Origin: Streptomyces griseoluteus
GTDB taxonomy: Bacteria; Actinomycetota; Actinomycetes; Streptomycetales; Streptomycetaceae
NCBI GenBank assembly: GCA_000717735.1
Contig: JOBE01000055.1
Coordinates: 1-43,003 of the forward strand
Reading direction: 5' to 3'
DNA: 43,003 bases
Under the pieces are notes generated by a model. It was not told the origin of the DNA. It did no database searches and worked only from the letters and a program-made list of their open reading frames with translations. Each line of letters starts with the position of its first letter. Positions within the stretch are counted from its first letter, which is position 1. The position numbers and the translations under genes are program-made. Shown in pieces: positions 1-8,845 of this stretch.

Positions 1-3000
1 GAATGGCCCACCACCCTCACCCCCTACCGCACCCACACCGTCGAACTCCCCGCCTACCCCTTCCAACGCCAGCACTACTGGCTCACACCCGAACCCGCCG
101 CCGCCCAGAGCAGCGGCTCGGGCGTGAGGAAACAACCGGCCGAGCAGGTCGCTCTGCTAGGCGTACGACTGCCGTCGTCTCCGCTCGCGCAGGCGCAGTT
201 CGCGCCCCGGCTCGACCCGATGGCTCACCCCTGCCTCGGCGACTTCGTGGTCGGGGGCCGGCCGGTGGTCAGCGCCGGTGTGTTCGTCGAGTCGCTGATC
301 GAGGCGGTCTCCGAACTGGCCGGTCCCGGTCCGGTGTCCGTCGAGGACCTGGAGCTGCCCGCGGATCTGGTGCTCGAACCGGTCGGTGCCGCCGACGGGC
401 CGGCCGGCGAGCGCGCCGCCCAGCTCATCGTGGACCAGGACCTGTTCCGCTACTACGCCCAGGACGCGGCCGGCGGTTGGCAGCTGCACGCTCAGGGCCG
501 GGCCCGGTCGGGTGCGTCGGCCGCCCCCACGGTGACGCTCGCTCCGGTCGGATCGGGCCGCGAGCTGACCGGCGACGAGCTGTACCGACTGCTGTGGCAG
601 CGCGCGATGTACCTGGGTTCCGCGGCCCGCTGGGTGGAGCGGATCAGGCTCGGCCGCGGCGAGGCCACGGCCGAGATCCGGCCCGCCGCGTCTGGTGAGG
701 CGGAGCCCTACCTGCTGCACCCCGGGCTCGTCGACGCGATGTTCCAGACCGCGCTGGCCTGCTTCCCCTCGGACGGCCCGGCCCTCGTGCCGGTCGGTCT
801 CGACCGCTTCGTCCACTACCACCGCGGCGGCCCCCAGGACGGGCTCCGATGTCACGCCGAACTGTTCGAGGACGGCACCCGGGCACGTATCCGGCTCGTC
901 GGCGCGCACGGCCGGCTGGTCGCCGAGGCCGACGGCGTGCGCTTCGCCCCGGCCCTGACCCGACCGGCGGCGGCACCCCCGGCCGTACCGGCACCCTCGG
1001 CCGCGGCCCCGAGGCCCCTGGCTGTCGCCCCGTCGGCCCCGACAGCGACCCCGGCCCCGGCCCCGGCCGACACGCCCGAGGCCGCACCCGATGTGACGCC
1101 CGAGGCGGTGCGGACCCTCGTGACCCGTATCGTCGCCCGGGCCCTCGGCACCGTGGCGGCCCGGCTCGACGCCGGGCAGCCGTTGCAGGCGCTCGGTCTC
1201 GACTCGCTGATCGCGATGAAGATCCGGACGACGCTGAACCGCGAGTTCGAGGTCCTGCTGCCGATGACGGCGTTCCTCAGCGGCCGCAGCACCGACGACA
1301 TCGCAGGGGACGTGCTCGCCGCCCTCGGCGGCGGGTCCGGGGAGGCGGAGACCCCGCAGGCCGACGGCGGGTCCGCCGTGGCGTCGGGGGACGACGCCGA
1401 GCGCTATGAGCCGTTCGGTCTGACCGACCTCCAGCAGGCGTACCTCGTGGGCCGCGGCGACGCCTTCGAGCTCGGGAACACCTCCACGTACTTCCAGGTC
1501 GAGATCGACCTGGAGAACGTGGACATCGACCGGCTCGGCGCGTCCCTCCGGGCGATGATCGACCGTCACGACATGCTGCGTGCGGTCTTCACCCCCGAGG
1601 GCGAGCAGCGCGTCCAGCGCGACGTCCCCGCCTATGTGATCCGCGAGACCGACGTCTCCGGCCTGGATCCGGCCGAGCGCGAGGCCGCGCTCACCGCCGT
1701 CCACGAGGAGATGCGGCACCAGGTCTTCGACACCGCCCGCTGGCCGTTGTTCGACGTGCGGGTGACCCGTGTCGACGACCGGACGATACGGCTGCACGCG
1801 GGCTTCGACGCCCTGATCATCGACGGTTTCAGCACGTCGATCCTGTTCAAGGAGTGGGCCGCGCACTACCGCGGCGAGACGCTGCCCGCACTGGACCTGC
1901 GGTACCGGGACTACGTGCGGCAGGCCCGCGCCCTGGAGGAGGGGCCGGAGTACGACCGGGCGCTCGCCTACTGGCGGGACCGGCTCGACACCCTTCCGCC
2001 CGCGCCCCAGCTGCCGCTGGCGGTGGACCCGTCGAGTCTGGAGCGGCCGGTGTTCAACCACCGGGGCGCGACCCTGTCGGTGGAGGACTGGGCCCGGTTC
2101 AAGGAGCATGCGGCGACGGCCGGGGTCAGCCCGTCGGCGGCCCTGTGCACCGCGTACGCGCAGGTGATCGCGGAGTGGAGCGCGACTCCCGACTTCTCGC
2201 TGAACCTGCTGTACTTCAACCGGCTGCCGCTGCATCCGCAGGTCGGCGACGTCATCGGCAACTTCTCCACCACCCTGATGCTGGAGATCCGCGACTCGGC
2301 CGGTGACGCGTTCGCCGCCCGCGCCGCCGAGGTCCAGAGCCGGCTGTGGAGCGACATGGAGCACAGCCAGGTCAGCGGTGTGCAGGTGCTCAGGGAGCTG
2401 AACCGGGCCCGTGGCGCCTCGGTGCGGGCGGCCGCGCCGGTCGTCTTCACCAGTCTGGTGAACTTCGCGGGCCGGCAGGGCACCGAGCAGCGGGGTGTCG
2501 TGCAGTACCTGGCCGGGATCGGTGAGAACGGCCGCCAGGTGAGCAGTTCGGTCCGCACCCCGCAGGTGTGGCTGGACCACCAGGCGGTCGAGGAGGCCGG
2601 TGCGCTCGTCCTGAACTGGGACGTGATCGAGGAGCTGTTCCCCGCGGGCTGCGTCGACGCCATGTTCGCCGCCTATCTGCGGGTGCTGCACGACCTGTCG
2701 CGCGACCCCGCGGCCTGGCAGCGGCCCAGGCCCGCGCTCACGCCGGCCGCCGACCTGGACGTACGGGCCGTGGCCAACGCCACCGAGGGGCCCATGCCCG
2801 AGGGGCTGCTGCACGACGCGGTGCTCGCCCAGGCCGCGGCCACGCCCGACGCGCCCGCGGTCGTCACTCAGGCGCTGACCCTGACGTACGCGGACCTCGA
2901 CCGCAGGTCCAACCTGGTGGGGCACGCGCTGCAGGCTCAGGGGGCGGGCCCCGGCGACCTGGTGGCGATCGTCATGGACAAGGGCTGGGAGCAGGTCGTC

Positions 3001-5355
3001 GCGGCCCTCGGCATCCTGCGGGCCGGGGCGGCGTACGTCCCGATCGACGCCGGGGTCCCCGCCGAGCGGCTGCACGTGCTCCTCGAAAGCGCCGGGATCG
3101 GTCGCGTCGTCACCCAGCCCTGGGTGGACGACACGGCGGACTGGCCGCAGGGCGTGCTGAGGACCGTGGTCCGCGCCGACGACCGGGGTGAGGAACGCCC
3201 GCTCGGCCCGTCCGGTGCCAAGGCCACCGACCTCGCGTACGTGATCTTCACCTCGGGTTCCACGGGGACGCCCAAGGGCGTGATGATCGAGCACGGCGCG
3301 GCCCTGAACACGGTGGCCGACGTCAACGAGCGGTACGGCGTCACCTCGGCGGACCGGGCCCTCGGCCTGTCCGCGATGCACTTCGACCTGTCGGTCTACG
3401 ACGTGTTCGGACTGCTGTCGGCGGGCGGTGCCCTGGTCCTGCCCGAGCCGGCCGCGCACCGCGAGCCCGCCCGCTGGGCCGAGCTCGTCGCCGAGCACGG
3501 GGTGACCGTCTGGAACAGCGTGCCCGCGCTGATGGAGATGTTCACCGAGCACGCCCTCGCGAACGGGCTCACCGGGCTGCCGGTGCGGCTCGTCATGATG
3601 AGCGGCGACTGGATCCCGGTGACGCTGCCCGGCCGGATCCGGCTGCTGCTCCCGGAGGCCGAGCTGTGGAGCCTCGGCGGCGCCACGGAGGCGTCGATCT
3701 GGTCGATCCTGCACCCCATCGGGGAGGTCGAGGACGACTGCGTGAGCATCCCCTACGGCAAGGCGATGCGTAACCAGCGCTTCTACGTGCTCGACGGCGC
3801 GCTGCGGCCCTGCCCGGTGTGGGTGCCGGGCGACCTGTACATCGCCGGGGCCGGTCTTGCCCGCGGCTACCTCAACGACGAGGCCAAGACCCGGGCCGCG
3901 TTCCTGCACCACCCGGACACCGGCGAGCGGCTCTACCGCACCGGCGACCTGGGGCGCTTCCTGCCGGACGGCTCCATCGAGTTCCTCGGCCGGCAGGACT
4001 CGCAGGTGAAGATCCAGGGCTACCGCATCGAGCTGGGCGAGGTGGAGGCCGCCCTCACCCAGTGCGAGGGGATCCGGTGCGCGGCCGTCGTCGCGGCGGG
4101 CGAACAGCACGGGCCCAAGCGGCTGATCGCGTACGTCGTCCTCGACGAGGGACGCGAGGACACCGAGCGGCAGATCACGGAGGCGCTGCGCCAGGTCGTC
4201 CCGCAGCATCTGGTGCCGCAGCGCGTCCTCGTCCTCGACGAGCTGCCGCTCAGCGACAACGGGAAGGTCAACCGGGCGGCGCTGCCCGCGCCCGACGAGA
4301 TCGCGGTGGAGGGCGCCGGCTTCGTCGCGCCCCGCGACGACGTCGAGCGCCGGCTCGCGGAGATCTGGGCGGAGTTCTTCGGCGTGACGGAGATCGGGGT
4401 GACCGCGAGCTTCTTCGAGCTCGGCGGCGACTCGCTGCTCGCGGTGCGGCTGATGTCCAGGATCGCCCGCGGTCTGGGCCGGAGCCTGCCGCTGTCCAGC
4501 CTCTTCGCCCGGCCGACCATCGAACTCCTCGCCCAGGCGGTCCGGGACACCGGCGTCGGCGAGGAGGGCCGCGGGGCGCTCGTCCCGGTGCGCACCACCG
4601 GTTCGCGGACTCCGCTGGTGTTCGTCCACCCGGTCGGCGGCGACGTGCTCTGTTACGCGGAGCTCGCCGAACTCCTCGGTGCGGAGCAGCCGTTCTACGC
4701 GCTCCAGCTGCCCGACGTGGAGCTGCGGACCGTCGAGGACATGGCGGCCCACTACGCCGAGGCGGTCCGGGAGGCGCTGCCCGACGGCCCGTACCGGCTG
4801 GGCGGCTGGTCGATGGGCGGGGTGATCGCCCTGGAGATGGCGGCCCGGCTCACCGCTGCGGGCGCCGAGGTGGAGCTCCTCGCCGTGATCGACCTGATGG
4901 AGCAGCCCGGTCCGGCCGAGGGGGCGCCCGTCTCCGACGAGGTGCTGCTGTCCTGGTTCGCCAGGGATCTGGCGGGGCTCGCCGGGGTGGACTGGGAGCT
5001 GCCGCCGGAGGCGTTCGACGGGCGTCCGCCGGTGGAGGTGCTGCACGCCGAGGCGCGTGCCGCGGGGGCGTTGTCCGAGGACATCGACCTCGGCACCCTG
5101 AGCCGTATCGTCGGCCGGTTCCAGAGCAACTACCGGGCCCTGCTGCGCTACGCGCCGAGCAGTTTCGCCGGGCGGGTGGTGTCGCTGCGGGCCGCGGACG
5201 GCGGCGCGACGGTCGAGACCGCGTCCCGCTGGATGGAGTACTTCCCCGGCGACGCGACCCTCGTCGACGTACCCGGCGACCACTACACGGTGATGCGCGG
5301 CGAGCGGCTGCGCGTCCTCGCCGGTGAGCTGCGCCGGGCCCTCGACGCCCACTGA
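1..5355 (+). CDS. Hybrid type I PKS / NRPS, 3' part (AT end-DH*-ACP-Cy-A(Cys)-PCP-TE)
   Basis: The frame is open from base 1, so the gene starts outside the window. It begins with the post-AT motif LPAYPFQRQHYWL (about 46-84). A DH-like double-hotdog region follows (about 170-960), then a Pro/Ala-rich linker, an ACP with GLDSL (Ser at 1204-1206), and a condensation-type domain from about 1408 with DALIIDGFS (1807-1833). That fits the DxxxxDxxS motif of heterocyclisation domains. The A domain (about 2800-4290) has FTSGSTGTPKG and the A10 Lys at 4264; its specificity residues read DLYNMSLIW, which matches the cysteine code of Cy-linked A domains. A PCP (GGDSLL, Ser at 4432) and a type I thioesterase (GWSMGG, Ser at 4810; His at 5281) end the protein. 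There is no KR or ER between AT and ACP. Inference: an unreduced polyketide acyl chain is joined to Cys, cyclised to a thiazoline and released by hydrolysis or cyclisation. Confidence 0.93.
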   Translation, partial: EWPTTLTPYRTHTVELPAYPFQRQHYWLTPEPAAAQSSGSGVRKQPAEQVALLGVRLPSSPLAQAQFAPRLDPMAHPCLGDFVVGGRPVVSAGVFVESLIEAVSELAGPGPVSVEDLELPADLVLEPVGAADGPAGERAAQLIVDQDLFRYYAQDAAGGWQLHAQGRARSGASAAPTVTLAPVGSGRELTGDELYRLLWQRAMYLGSAARWVERIRLGRGEATAEIRPAASGEAEPYLLHPGLVDAMFQTALACFPSDGPALVPVGLDRFVHYHRGGPQDGLRCHAELFEDGTRARIRLVGAHGRLVAEADGVRFAPALTRPAAAPPAVPAPSAAAPRPLAVAPSAPTATPAPAPADTPEAAPDVTPEAVRTLVTRIVARALGTVAARLDAGQPLQALGLDSLIAMKIRTTLNREFEVLLPMTAFLSGRSTDDIAGDVLAALGGGSGEAETPQADGGSAVASGDDAERYEPFGLTDLQQAYLVGRGDAFELGNTSTYFQVEIDLENVDIDRLGASLRAMIDRHDMLRAVFTPEGEQRVQRDVPAYVIRETDVSGLDPAEREAALTAVHEEMRHQVFDTARWPLFDVRVTRVDDRTIRLHAGFDALIIDGFSTSILFKEWAAHYRGETLPALDLRYRDYVRQARALEEGPEYDRALAYWRDRLDTLPPAPQLPLAVDPSSLERPVFNHRGATLSVEDWARFKEHAATAGVSPSAALCTAYAQVIAEWSATPDFSLNLLYFNRLPLHPQVGDVIGNFSTTLMLEIRDSAGDAFAARAAEVQSRLWSDMEHSQVSGVQVLRELNRARGASVRAAAPVVFTSLVNFAGRQGTEQRGVVQYLAGIGENGRQVSSSVRTPQVWLDHQAVEEAGALVLNWDVIEELFPAGCVDAMFAAYLRVLHDLSRDPAAWQRPRPALTPAADLDVRAVANATEGPMPEGLLHDAVLAQAAATPDAPAVVTQALTLTYADLDRRSNLVGHALQAQGAGPGDLVAIVMDKGWEQVVAALGILRAGAAYVPIDAGVPAERLHVLLESAGIGRVVTQPWVDDTADWPQGVLRTVVRADDRGEERPLGPSGAKATDLAYVIFTSGSTGTPKGVMIEHGAALNTVADVNERYGVTSADRALGLSAMHFDLSVYDVFGLLSAGGALVLPEPAAHREPARWAELVAEHGVTVWNSVPALMEMFTEHALANGLTGLPVRLVMMSGDWIPVTLPGRIRLLLPEAELWSLGGATEASIWSILHPIGEVEDDCVSIPYGKAMRNQRFYVLDGALRPCPVWVPGDLYIAGAGLARGYLNDEAKTRAAFLHHPDTGERLYRTGDLGRFLPDGSIEFLGRQDSQVKIQGYRIELGEVEAALTQCEGIRCAAVVAAGEQHGPKRLIAYVVLDEGREDTERQITEALRQVVPQHLVPQRVLVLDELPLSDNGKVNRAALPAPDEIAVEGAGFVAPRDDVERRLAEIWAEFFGVTEIGVTASFFELGGDSLLAVRLMSRIARGLGRSLPLSSLFARPTIELLAQAVRDTGVGEEGRGALVPVRTTGSRTPLVFVHPVGGDVLCYAELAELLGAEQPFYALQLPDVELRTVEDMAAHYAEAVREALPDGPYRLGGWSMGGVIALEMAARLTAAGAEVELLAVIDLMEQPGPAEGAPVSDEVLLSWFARDLAGLAGVDWELPPEAFDGRPPVEVLHAEARAAGALSEDIDLGTLSRIVGRFQSNYRALLRYAPSSFAGRVVSLRAADGGATVETASRWMEYFPGDATLVDVPGDHYTVMRGERLRVLAGELRRALDAH

Positions 5356-5361
5356 CCCGAA

Positions 5362-5396
5362 CCGGCCGGGCCGCCCCGTGCGGGCGGCCCGGCCGG
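5362..5396 (+). terminator. Strong GC hairpin between PKS/NRPS and monooxygenase genes
   Basis: A perfect 15-bp inverted repeat (5362-5376 and 5382-5396) encloses a 5-base loop, seven bases after the PKS/NRPS stop. There is no T-run, which is usual for actinobacterial hairpin terminators. It lies about 30 bases upstream of the next start, so it may terminate, attenuate or only stabilise the upstream message. Confidence 0.6.
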
Positions 5397-5425
5397 CCCC
5401 GAGAAGCGAAGTGAGGACACTCTGT

Positions 5426-6544
5426 ATGCGAACTGATCAGACCGACCCGAAACGGCGGCCGACGAGCGGGCTGCCGGCCACCGTGCCGGTCGCCGTCATC
5501 GGAGCGGGCCAGTCCGGCCTCGCCGTCGGGTACCACCTGCGGCGGGCCGGCGTACCGTGCGTGCTGCTCGACGCGGGGAGCGAGGTCGGCGAGACGTGGC
5601 GGCGGCGCTGGGACTCGCTGACGCTGTTCACGTCCGCGCAGTTCTCCGGGCTGCCGGGCCTTCCCTTCCCCGGCCACGGCGCGCACTACCCCGGCAAGGA
5701 CGAGGTCGTGGCGTACCTGCGCGACTACGCCGAGCGGTTCGACCTGCCGGTGCTCACCGACCATCCGGTCCTTTCGCTGCGCAGGGACGGTGACGGCTAT
5801 CTGCTGTCGACCCCGCACGGTGACTGCCGGGCCGACCGGGTCGTGATCGCGACCGGGGCGTTCGGTACGCCCCGGATCCCCGATCTCGCCGCCGCTCTCG
5901 GCCCGGACGTGCCCACCCTGCACACCAGCGAGTACCGGGGCCCCGCCCAGGTGGCGCCGGGCACGGTGGTGGTCGTCGGCGACGGCAACTCGGGCCGCCA
6001 GATCGCCGGGGAACTGGCCAGGACCCATGACGTGGTGCTGAGTTGCAGCGAGGCGGTGTCACCGCCGCTGCCGCAGACCGTCGTCGGCCGGGACATGTTC
6101 TGGTGGATGAGCGTCCTCGGGGTGATGAGCCTGCCGGTGAACATGCAGGCACCCGACCCCGTCGTCGGCGACCGGGTGCCCGAGCTCGTCGCGGAGGGCA
6201 GGATACGGACGGTGGGCCGGGTCACCGGGGCGGAGGGCGCCGAACTGCTGGTCGCCGGCGGCGAGCGCGTCAAGCCGTCCACGGTGATCTGGGCGACCGG
6301 TTTCCGCACCGACTGGAGCTGGCTCGACCCGGAGATGCTCGACGAGGCCGGGGAGCCTCGGCAGACGGAGGGCATCGGGGCGGTGCCGGGCAGCTACTAC
6401 CTGGGCCTGTACCGGATGCGTACCCGCGGCTCCGCGCTGATCGGCTTCGTCGGCCGGGACGCCGAGCACGTCGCGACGGCGATCACCACCGCCGCCCACG
6501 GAACCACGACCGCTTCCCCCGCGGCAGAAGGCGAGCCGGCATGA
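5426..6544 (+). CDS. FAD/NAD(P)-dependent monooxygenase-like oxidoreductase (CzcO/FMO type)
   Basis: The 372-residue protein has an N-terminal FAD Rossmann motif GAGQSG, a second dinucleotide motif VVVGDGNSG near the middle for NAD(P)H, and WATGF near the C-terminus, the usual order in flavin-containing and Baeyer-Villiger-like monooxygenases of the CzcO group. The ATG at 5426 is preceded by GTGAGG about 10 bases upstream; an in-frame GTG at 5411 would sit on that ribosome site. The gene follows the PKS/NRPS on the same strand and overlaps the next gene by four bases (ATGA). Inference: it tailors the cluster product, for example by oxidising a thiazoline or hydroxylating an aromatic ring. The substrate cannot be read from sequence, and a housekeeping oxidoreductase is not excluded. 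Confidence 0.85.
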   Translation: MRTDQTDPKRRPTSGLPATVPVAVIGAGQSGLAVGYHLRRAGVPCVLLDAGSEVGETWRRRWDSLTLFTSAQFSGLPGLPFPGHGAHYPGKDEVVAYLRDYAERFDLPVLTDHPVLSLRRDGDGYLLSTPHGDCRADRVVIATGAFGTPRIPDLAAALGPDVPTLHTSEYRGPAQVAPGTVVVVGDGNSGRQIAGELARTHDVVLSCSEAVSPPLPQTVVGRDMFWWMSVLGVMSLPVNMQAPDPVVGDRVPELVAEGRIRTVGRVTGAEGAELLVAGGERVKPSTVIWATGFRTDWSWLDPEMLDEAGEPRQTEGIGAVPGSYYLGLYRMRTRGSALIGFVGRDAEHVATAITTAAHGTTTASPAAEGEPA

Positions 6545-6990
6545 CCACCGAGATCTCCACCCCGTCCGACTCCGTCGAACTCGACGTCCTGGGCGCGCTG
6601 TTGGCGTTCGACTTCATCGGGTTCGCGCAGAAGTCCGCGGCCCTCGACCCCGCCGACCCGCGCTACGGGCGGGCGGTGGGCATCGCCTTCGGGCTCGCGG
6701 CCCGCCGCCGCTTCCCGGACGGCGCGACGCCGGAGGAGGTCGACGGCTACGTCGCCGACTTCCTCGGCTCGCTGGAGGCCGGCGCGGAGGACTTCGACCC
6801 GGCGTTCCTCGCCCGCCTGATCACCGACGGTCTGGACGAGGGCACGGCGCCCGGCGGTGAGCACCCGGATCCCGAGACGACGATCCAGGCCCGTCTGGTG
6901 CTGACGCTCCGGCTGGTACGGGAACTGGGCCTCGACCCCGACGGGCAGCGGGAGCTGCTCGCGGAGGCGGCACGCCGTTCGGCGGCCTGA
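6541..6990 (+). CDS. Hypothetical protein, 149 aa, translationally coupled to the monooxygenase
   Basis: The ATG overlaps the upstream stop (ATGA at 6541-6544), so translation is probably coupled to the monooxygenase. The protein is acidic, Ala/Leu/Asp-rich, likely all-helical, with no signal peptide, membrane segment, Cys cluster or catalytic motif I recognise. The stretch RRFPDGATPEEVDGYVADFL resembles a helix-loop-helix pair rather than an enzyme site. By position it belongs to the PKS/NRPS transcription unit and may be an accessory or partner of the oxidoreductase. I do not recognise the family and assign no function. Confidence 0.75.
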   Translation: MTTEISTPSDSVELDVLGALLAFDFIGFAQKSAALDPADPRYGRAVGIAFGLAARRRFPDGATPEEVDGYVADFLGSLEAGAEDFDPAFLARLITDGLDEGTAPGGEHPDPETTIQARLVLTLRLVRELGLDPDGQRELLAEAARRSAA

Positions 6991-7015
6991 AACGTACGGG
7001 AGGCGGCGCTCCGGG

Positions 7016-7070
7016 CGATCCGGGGCGTCGCCCCGCCGTTCAGCGCCGGGGCGTCGCCCCGCCCGGATCG
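7016..7070. terminator. Nested inverted repeats at the convergent gene ends
   Basis: Two copies of the 15-base palindrome CGGGGCGTCGCCCCG (7021-7035 and 7047-7061) lie inside a larger imperfect inverted repeat with arms at about 7016-7027 and 7060-7070. The stop codon of the minus-strand ligase falls between the copies. This is a plausible bidirectional terminator for the converging 149-aa gene and acyl-CoA ligase gene. Confidence 0.5.
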
Positions 7071-8698
7071 CTCGGTTCCCGGACGTCCAGCGCCCCGTCC
7101 GCGTACAGCTGCCGCACCGAGCGCTTGTCGTACTTGCCGACGCTGGTCTTGGGCACCGCGTCCACGAACGACCATCGCTCCGGGATCCACCAGCGTGCCA
7201 CCCGCCCGGTCAGGAACTCCCGTAGCTCGTCCCCGCCGACCTCCGTGCCCGGCACCAACGACACGCACGCCAGCGGGCGTTCCTCCCAGCGGGGGTCGGG
7301 TACGCCGACGACGACCGCCTCGAGGACGGCGGGGTGCTCGATGATCGCGTTCTCCAGCTCGATGGTGGAGATCCACTCGCCGCCGCTCTTGATGCCGTCC
7401 TTGAGGCGGTCGCTGACCACGACCCAGCCGCCCCGTTCGATGACTCCCAGGTCGCCGGTGCGCAGCCAGCCGTCGTGGAACTTCTCGGGCTGGTCCTCGG
7501 TGTTGTAGTACGACCCGGTGACCCACGGCCCGCGCAGTTCCAGTTCGCCCACCGAGACTCCGTCCCAGGGCTGTTCGCTGCCGTCCTCCGCGATCAGCCG
7601 CACCTCCACGAAGGGCATCACCCGGCCGCTCTTGGCCAGCCAGTCGACCTCGTCCTCGTCCGGGGTGCCGTGCGGGGGGACCGCGAAGGTGGCCAGGGGG
7701 CTGGTCTCGGTCAGTCCCCAGCCCTGCTTGAGGCGGACCCCGTAGCGGTCCTTGAGCTCCTGGAGCAGGGCGCGCGGCGGGGTCGCGCCGCCGCAGCCCG
7801 CGAGCCGTACGCCGCCGAGGTCCAGGGGGTGCCGGGCGCCGTGGTGCACCAGGCTGTTCCAGATCGTGCAGATCGCCGCCACGGCGGTGGGGCGCTCCTC
7901 GTTGATGATGCGGGCCAGGTCCGGGGTGTGCAGCAGCCGCCCGTTCATGATCAGGTCGGAGCCCGCCAGCCAGGCGGCGTACGGCCAGCCCCAGGCGTTG
8001 GCGTGGAACATCGGCACGATCGGCAGGACGCGGTCCCCCTCGTGCATGGCGAAGCCGGCGCCGGAGGAGACGCCGAGGGTGTGCAGGGAGATCGAACGGT
8101 GGCTGTAGGCCACGCCCTTGGGGTCGCCCGTGGTGCCGGTGGTGTAGAAGAGCGCCGCCGCGTCCCGCTCGTCCAGGTCGGGCCAGACGAAGCCGGGCCG
8201 CTCGGCCGCCAGGATCTCGTCCCAGCGGTGCACGGCGATGTGGGCGGGCAGGTCCGTCTTCGGCGTGTCGCCGATGACGACCACGTGGCGTACGCCGCCC
8301 AGCCGGTTCCGCAGGGGTGTGAGCATGTCGAGGAGGGTCGCGTCGACCAGGAGGACGGCGTCCTCGGCGTGCTCGACGATGTACCCCAGCTGGTCGTGGT
8401 GGAGGCGCAGGTTGAGGGTGTGGAGCACCGCGCCCATGCTGGGGACGGCGAGATAGGCCACCAGGTGTTCGGGGGTGTTCCAGGCCAGGGTGGCGACGCG
8501 TTCTCCGGGCTGTACGCCGAGCCGGGTCAGCGCCGCGGCGAGTTGCTCGGCCTGGCGGGCGACGTCGGCGAAGGTCTGTGCGGATCGCGGGGTCGGGCCG
8601 TCGGCGCAGCGCACCACCCGGCTGTCCCCGTAGACGCGTTGCCCGTGCGCGAGGATGTCGCGGACGAGCAGCTGACGGTCCTGCATCGTGCTCTTCAT
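7040..8698 (-). CDS. AMP-forming acyl-CoA ligase (medium/long-chain fatty acid type)
   Basis: The 552-residue ANL-superfamily protein has the phosphate-binding motif YTTGTTGDPKG near residue 190, GWGLTETSP near 335, a hinge/A8-like region with TGDLG near 420, and the C-terminal catalytic Lys in KTSVGKYDKR. Length and the motif FHANAWGWPY match medium/long-chain acyl-CoA synthetases rather than NRPS A domains. The reaction is ATP-dependent activation of a carboxylic acid to acyl-AMP and then acyl-CoA. ATG 8698 is used; a second in-frame Met lies four residues in. It converges on the biosynthetic genes and is followed upstream by a secreted protein gene on the same strand. Inference: general fatty-acid or aromatic-acid catabolism, not clearly part of the PKS/NRPS cluster. 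Confidence 0.88.
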   Translation of the reverse strand: MKSTMQDRQLLVRDILAHGQRVYGDSRVVRCADGPTPRSAQTFADVARQAEQLAAALTRLGVQPGERVATLAWNTPEHLVAYLAVPSMGAVLHTLNLRLHHDQLGYIVEHAEDAVLLVDATLLDMLTPLRNRLGGVRHVVVIGDTPKTDLPAHIAVHRWDEILAAERPGFVWPDLDERDAAALFYTTGTTGDPKGVAYSHRSISLHTLGVSSGAGFAMHEGDRVLPIVPMFHANAWGWPYAAWLAGSDLIMNGRLLHTPDLARIINEERPTAVAAICTIWNSLVHHGARHPLDLGGVRLAGCGGATPPRALLQELKDRYGVRLKQGWGLTETSPLATFAVPPHGTPDEDEVDWLAKSGRVMPFVEVRLIAEDGSEQPWDGVSVGELELRGPWVTGSYYNTEDQPEKFHDGWLRTGDLGVIERGGWVVVSDRLKDGIKSGGEWISTIELENAIIEHPAVLEAVVVGVPDPRWEERPLACVSLVPGTEVGGDELREFLTGRVARWWIPERWSFVDAVPKTSVGKYDKRSVRQLYADGALDVREPSDPGGATPRR

Positions 8699-8737
8699 GG
8701 TGCGGCCCCTTGAGGTGCGCAGGCAGAAGGACGAAGC

Positions 8738-8757
8738 CGGCCCCGAAGGCGGGGCCG
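8738..8757 (-). terminator. Hairpin downstream of the secreted-protein gene
   Basis: Perfect 8-bp stem CGGCCCCG/CGGGGCCG with the loop AAGG, between the secreted-protein stop at 8846 and the ligase start at 8698. It probably ends the secreted-protein transcript. Confidence 0.4.
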
Positions 8758-8845
8758 ACTCTGAGGGTGGGTCAGGGTGGTGCCGGTGGGTCAGGGTACC
8801 GATGACGGCCGGGGTGCGGGTGGCCGGCGGGGCCTGATGGCCGGA

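Noticed and set aside
157..5352. Very long minus-strand open frame opposite the PKS/NRPS gene (over 1,700 codons)
   Set aside because: High GC makes the antisense frame stop-poor. Its translation is low-complexity (Arg/His/Gly/Pro-rich) with no domain, while the plus frame contains a full set of PKS/NRPS motifs.
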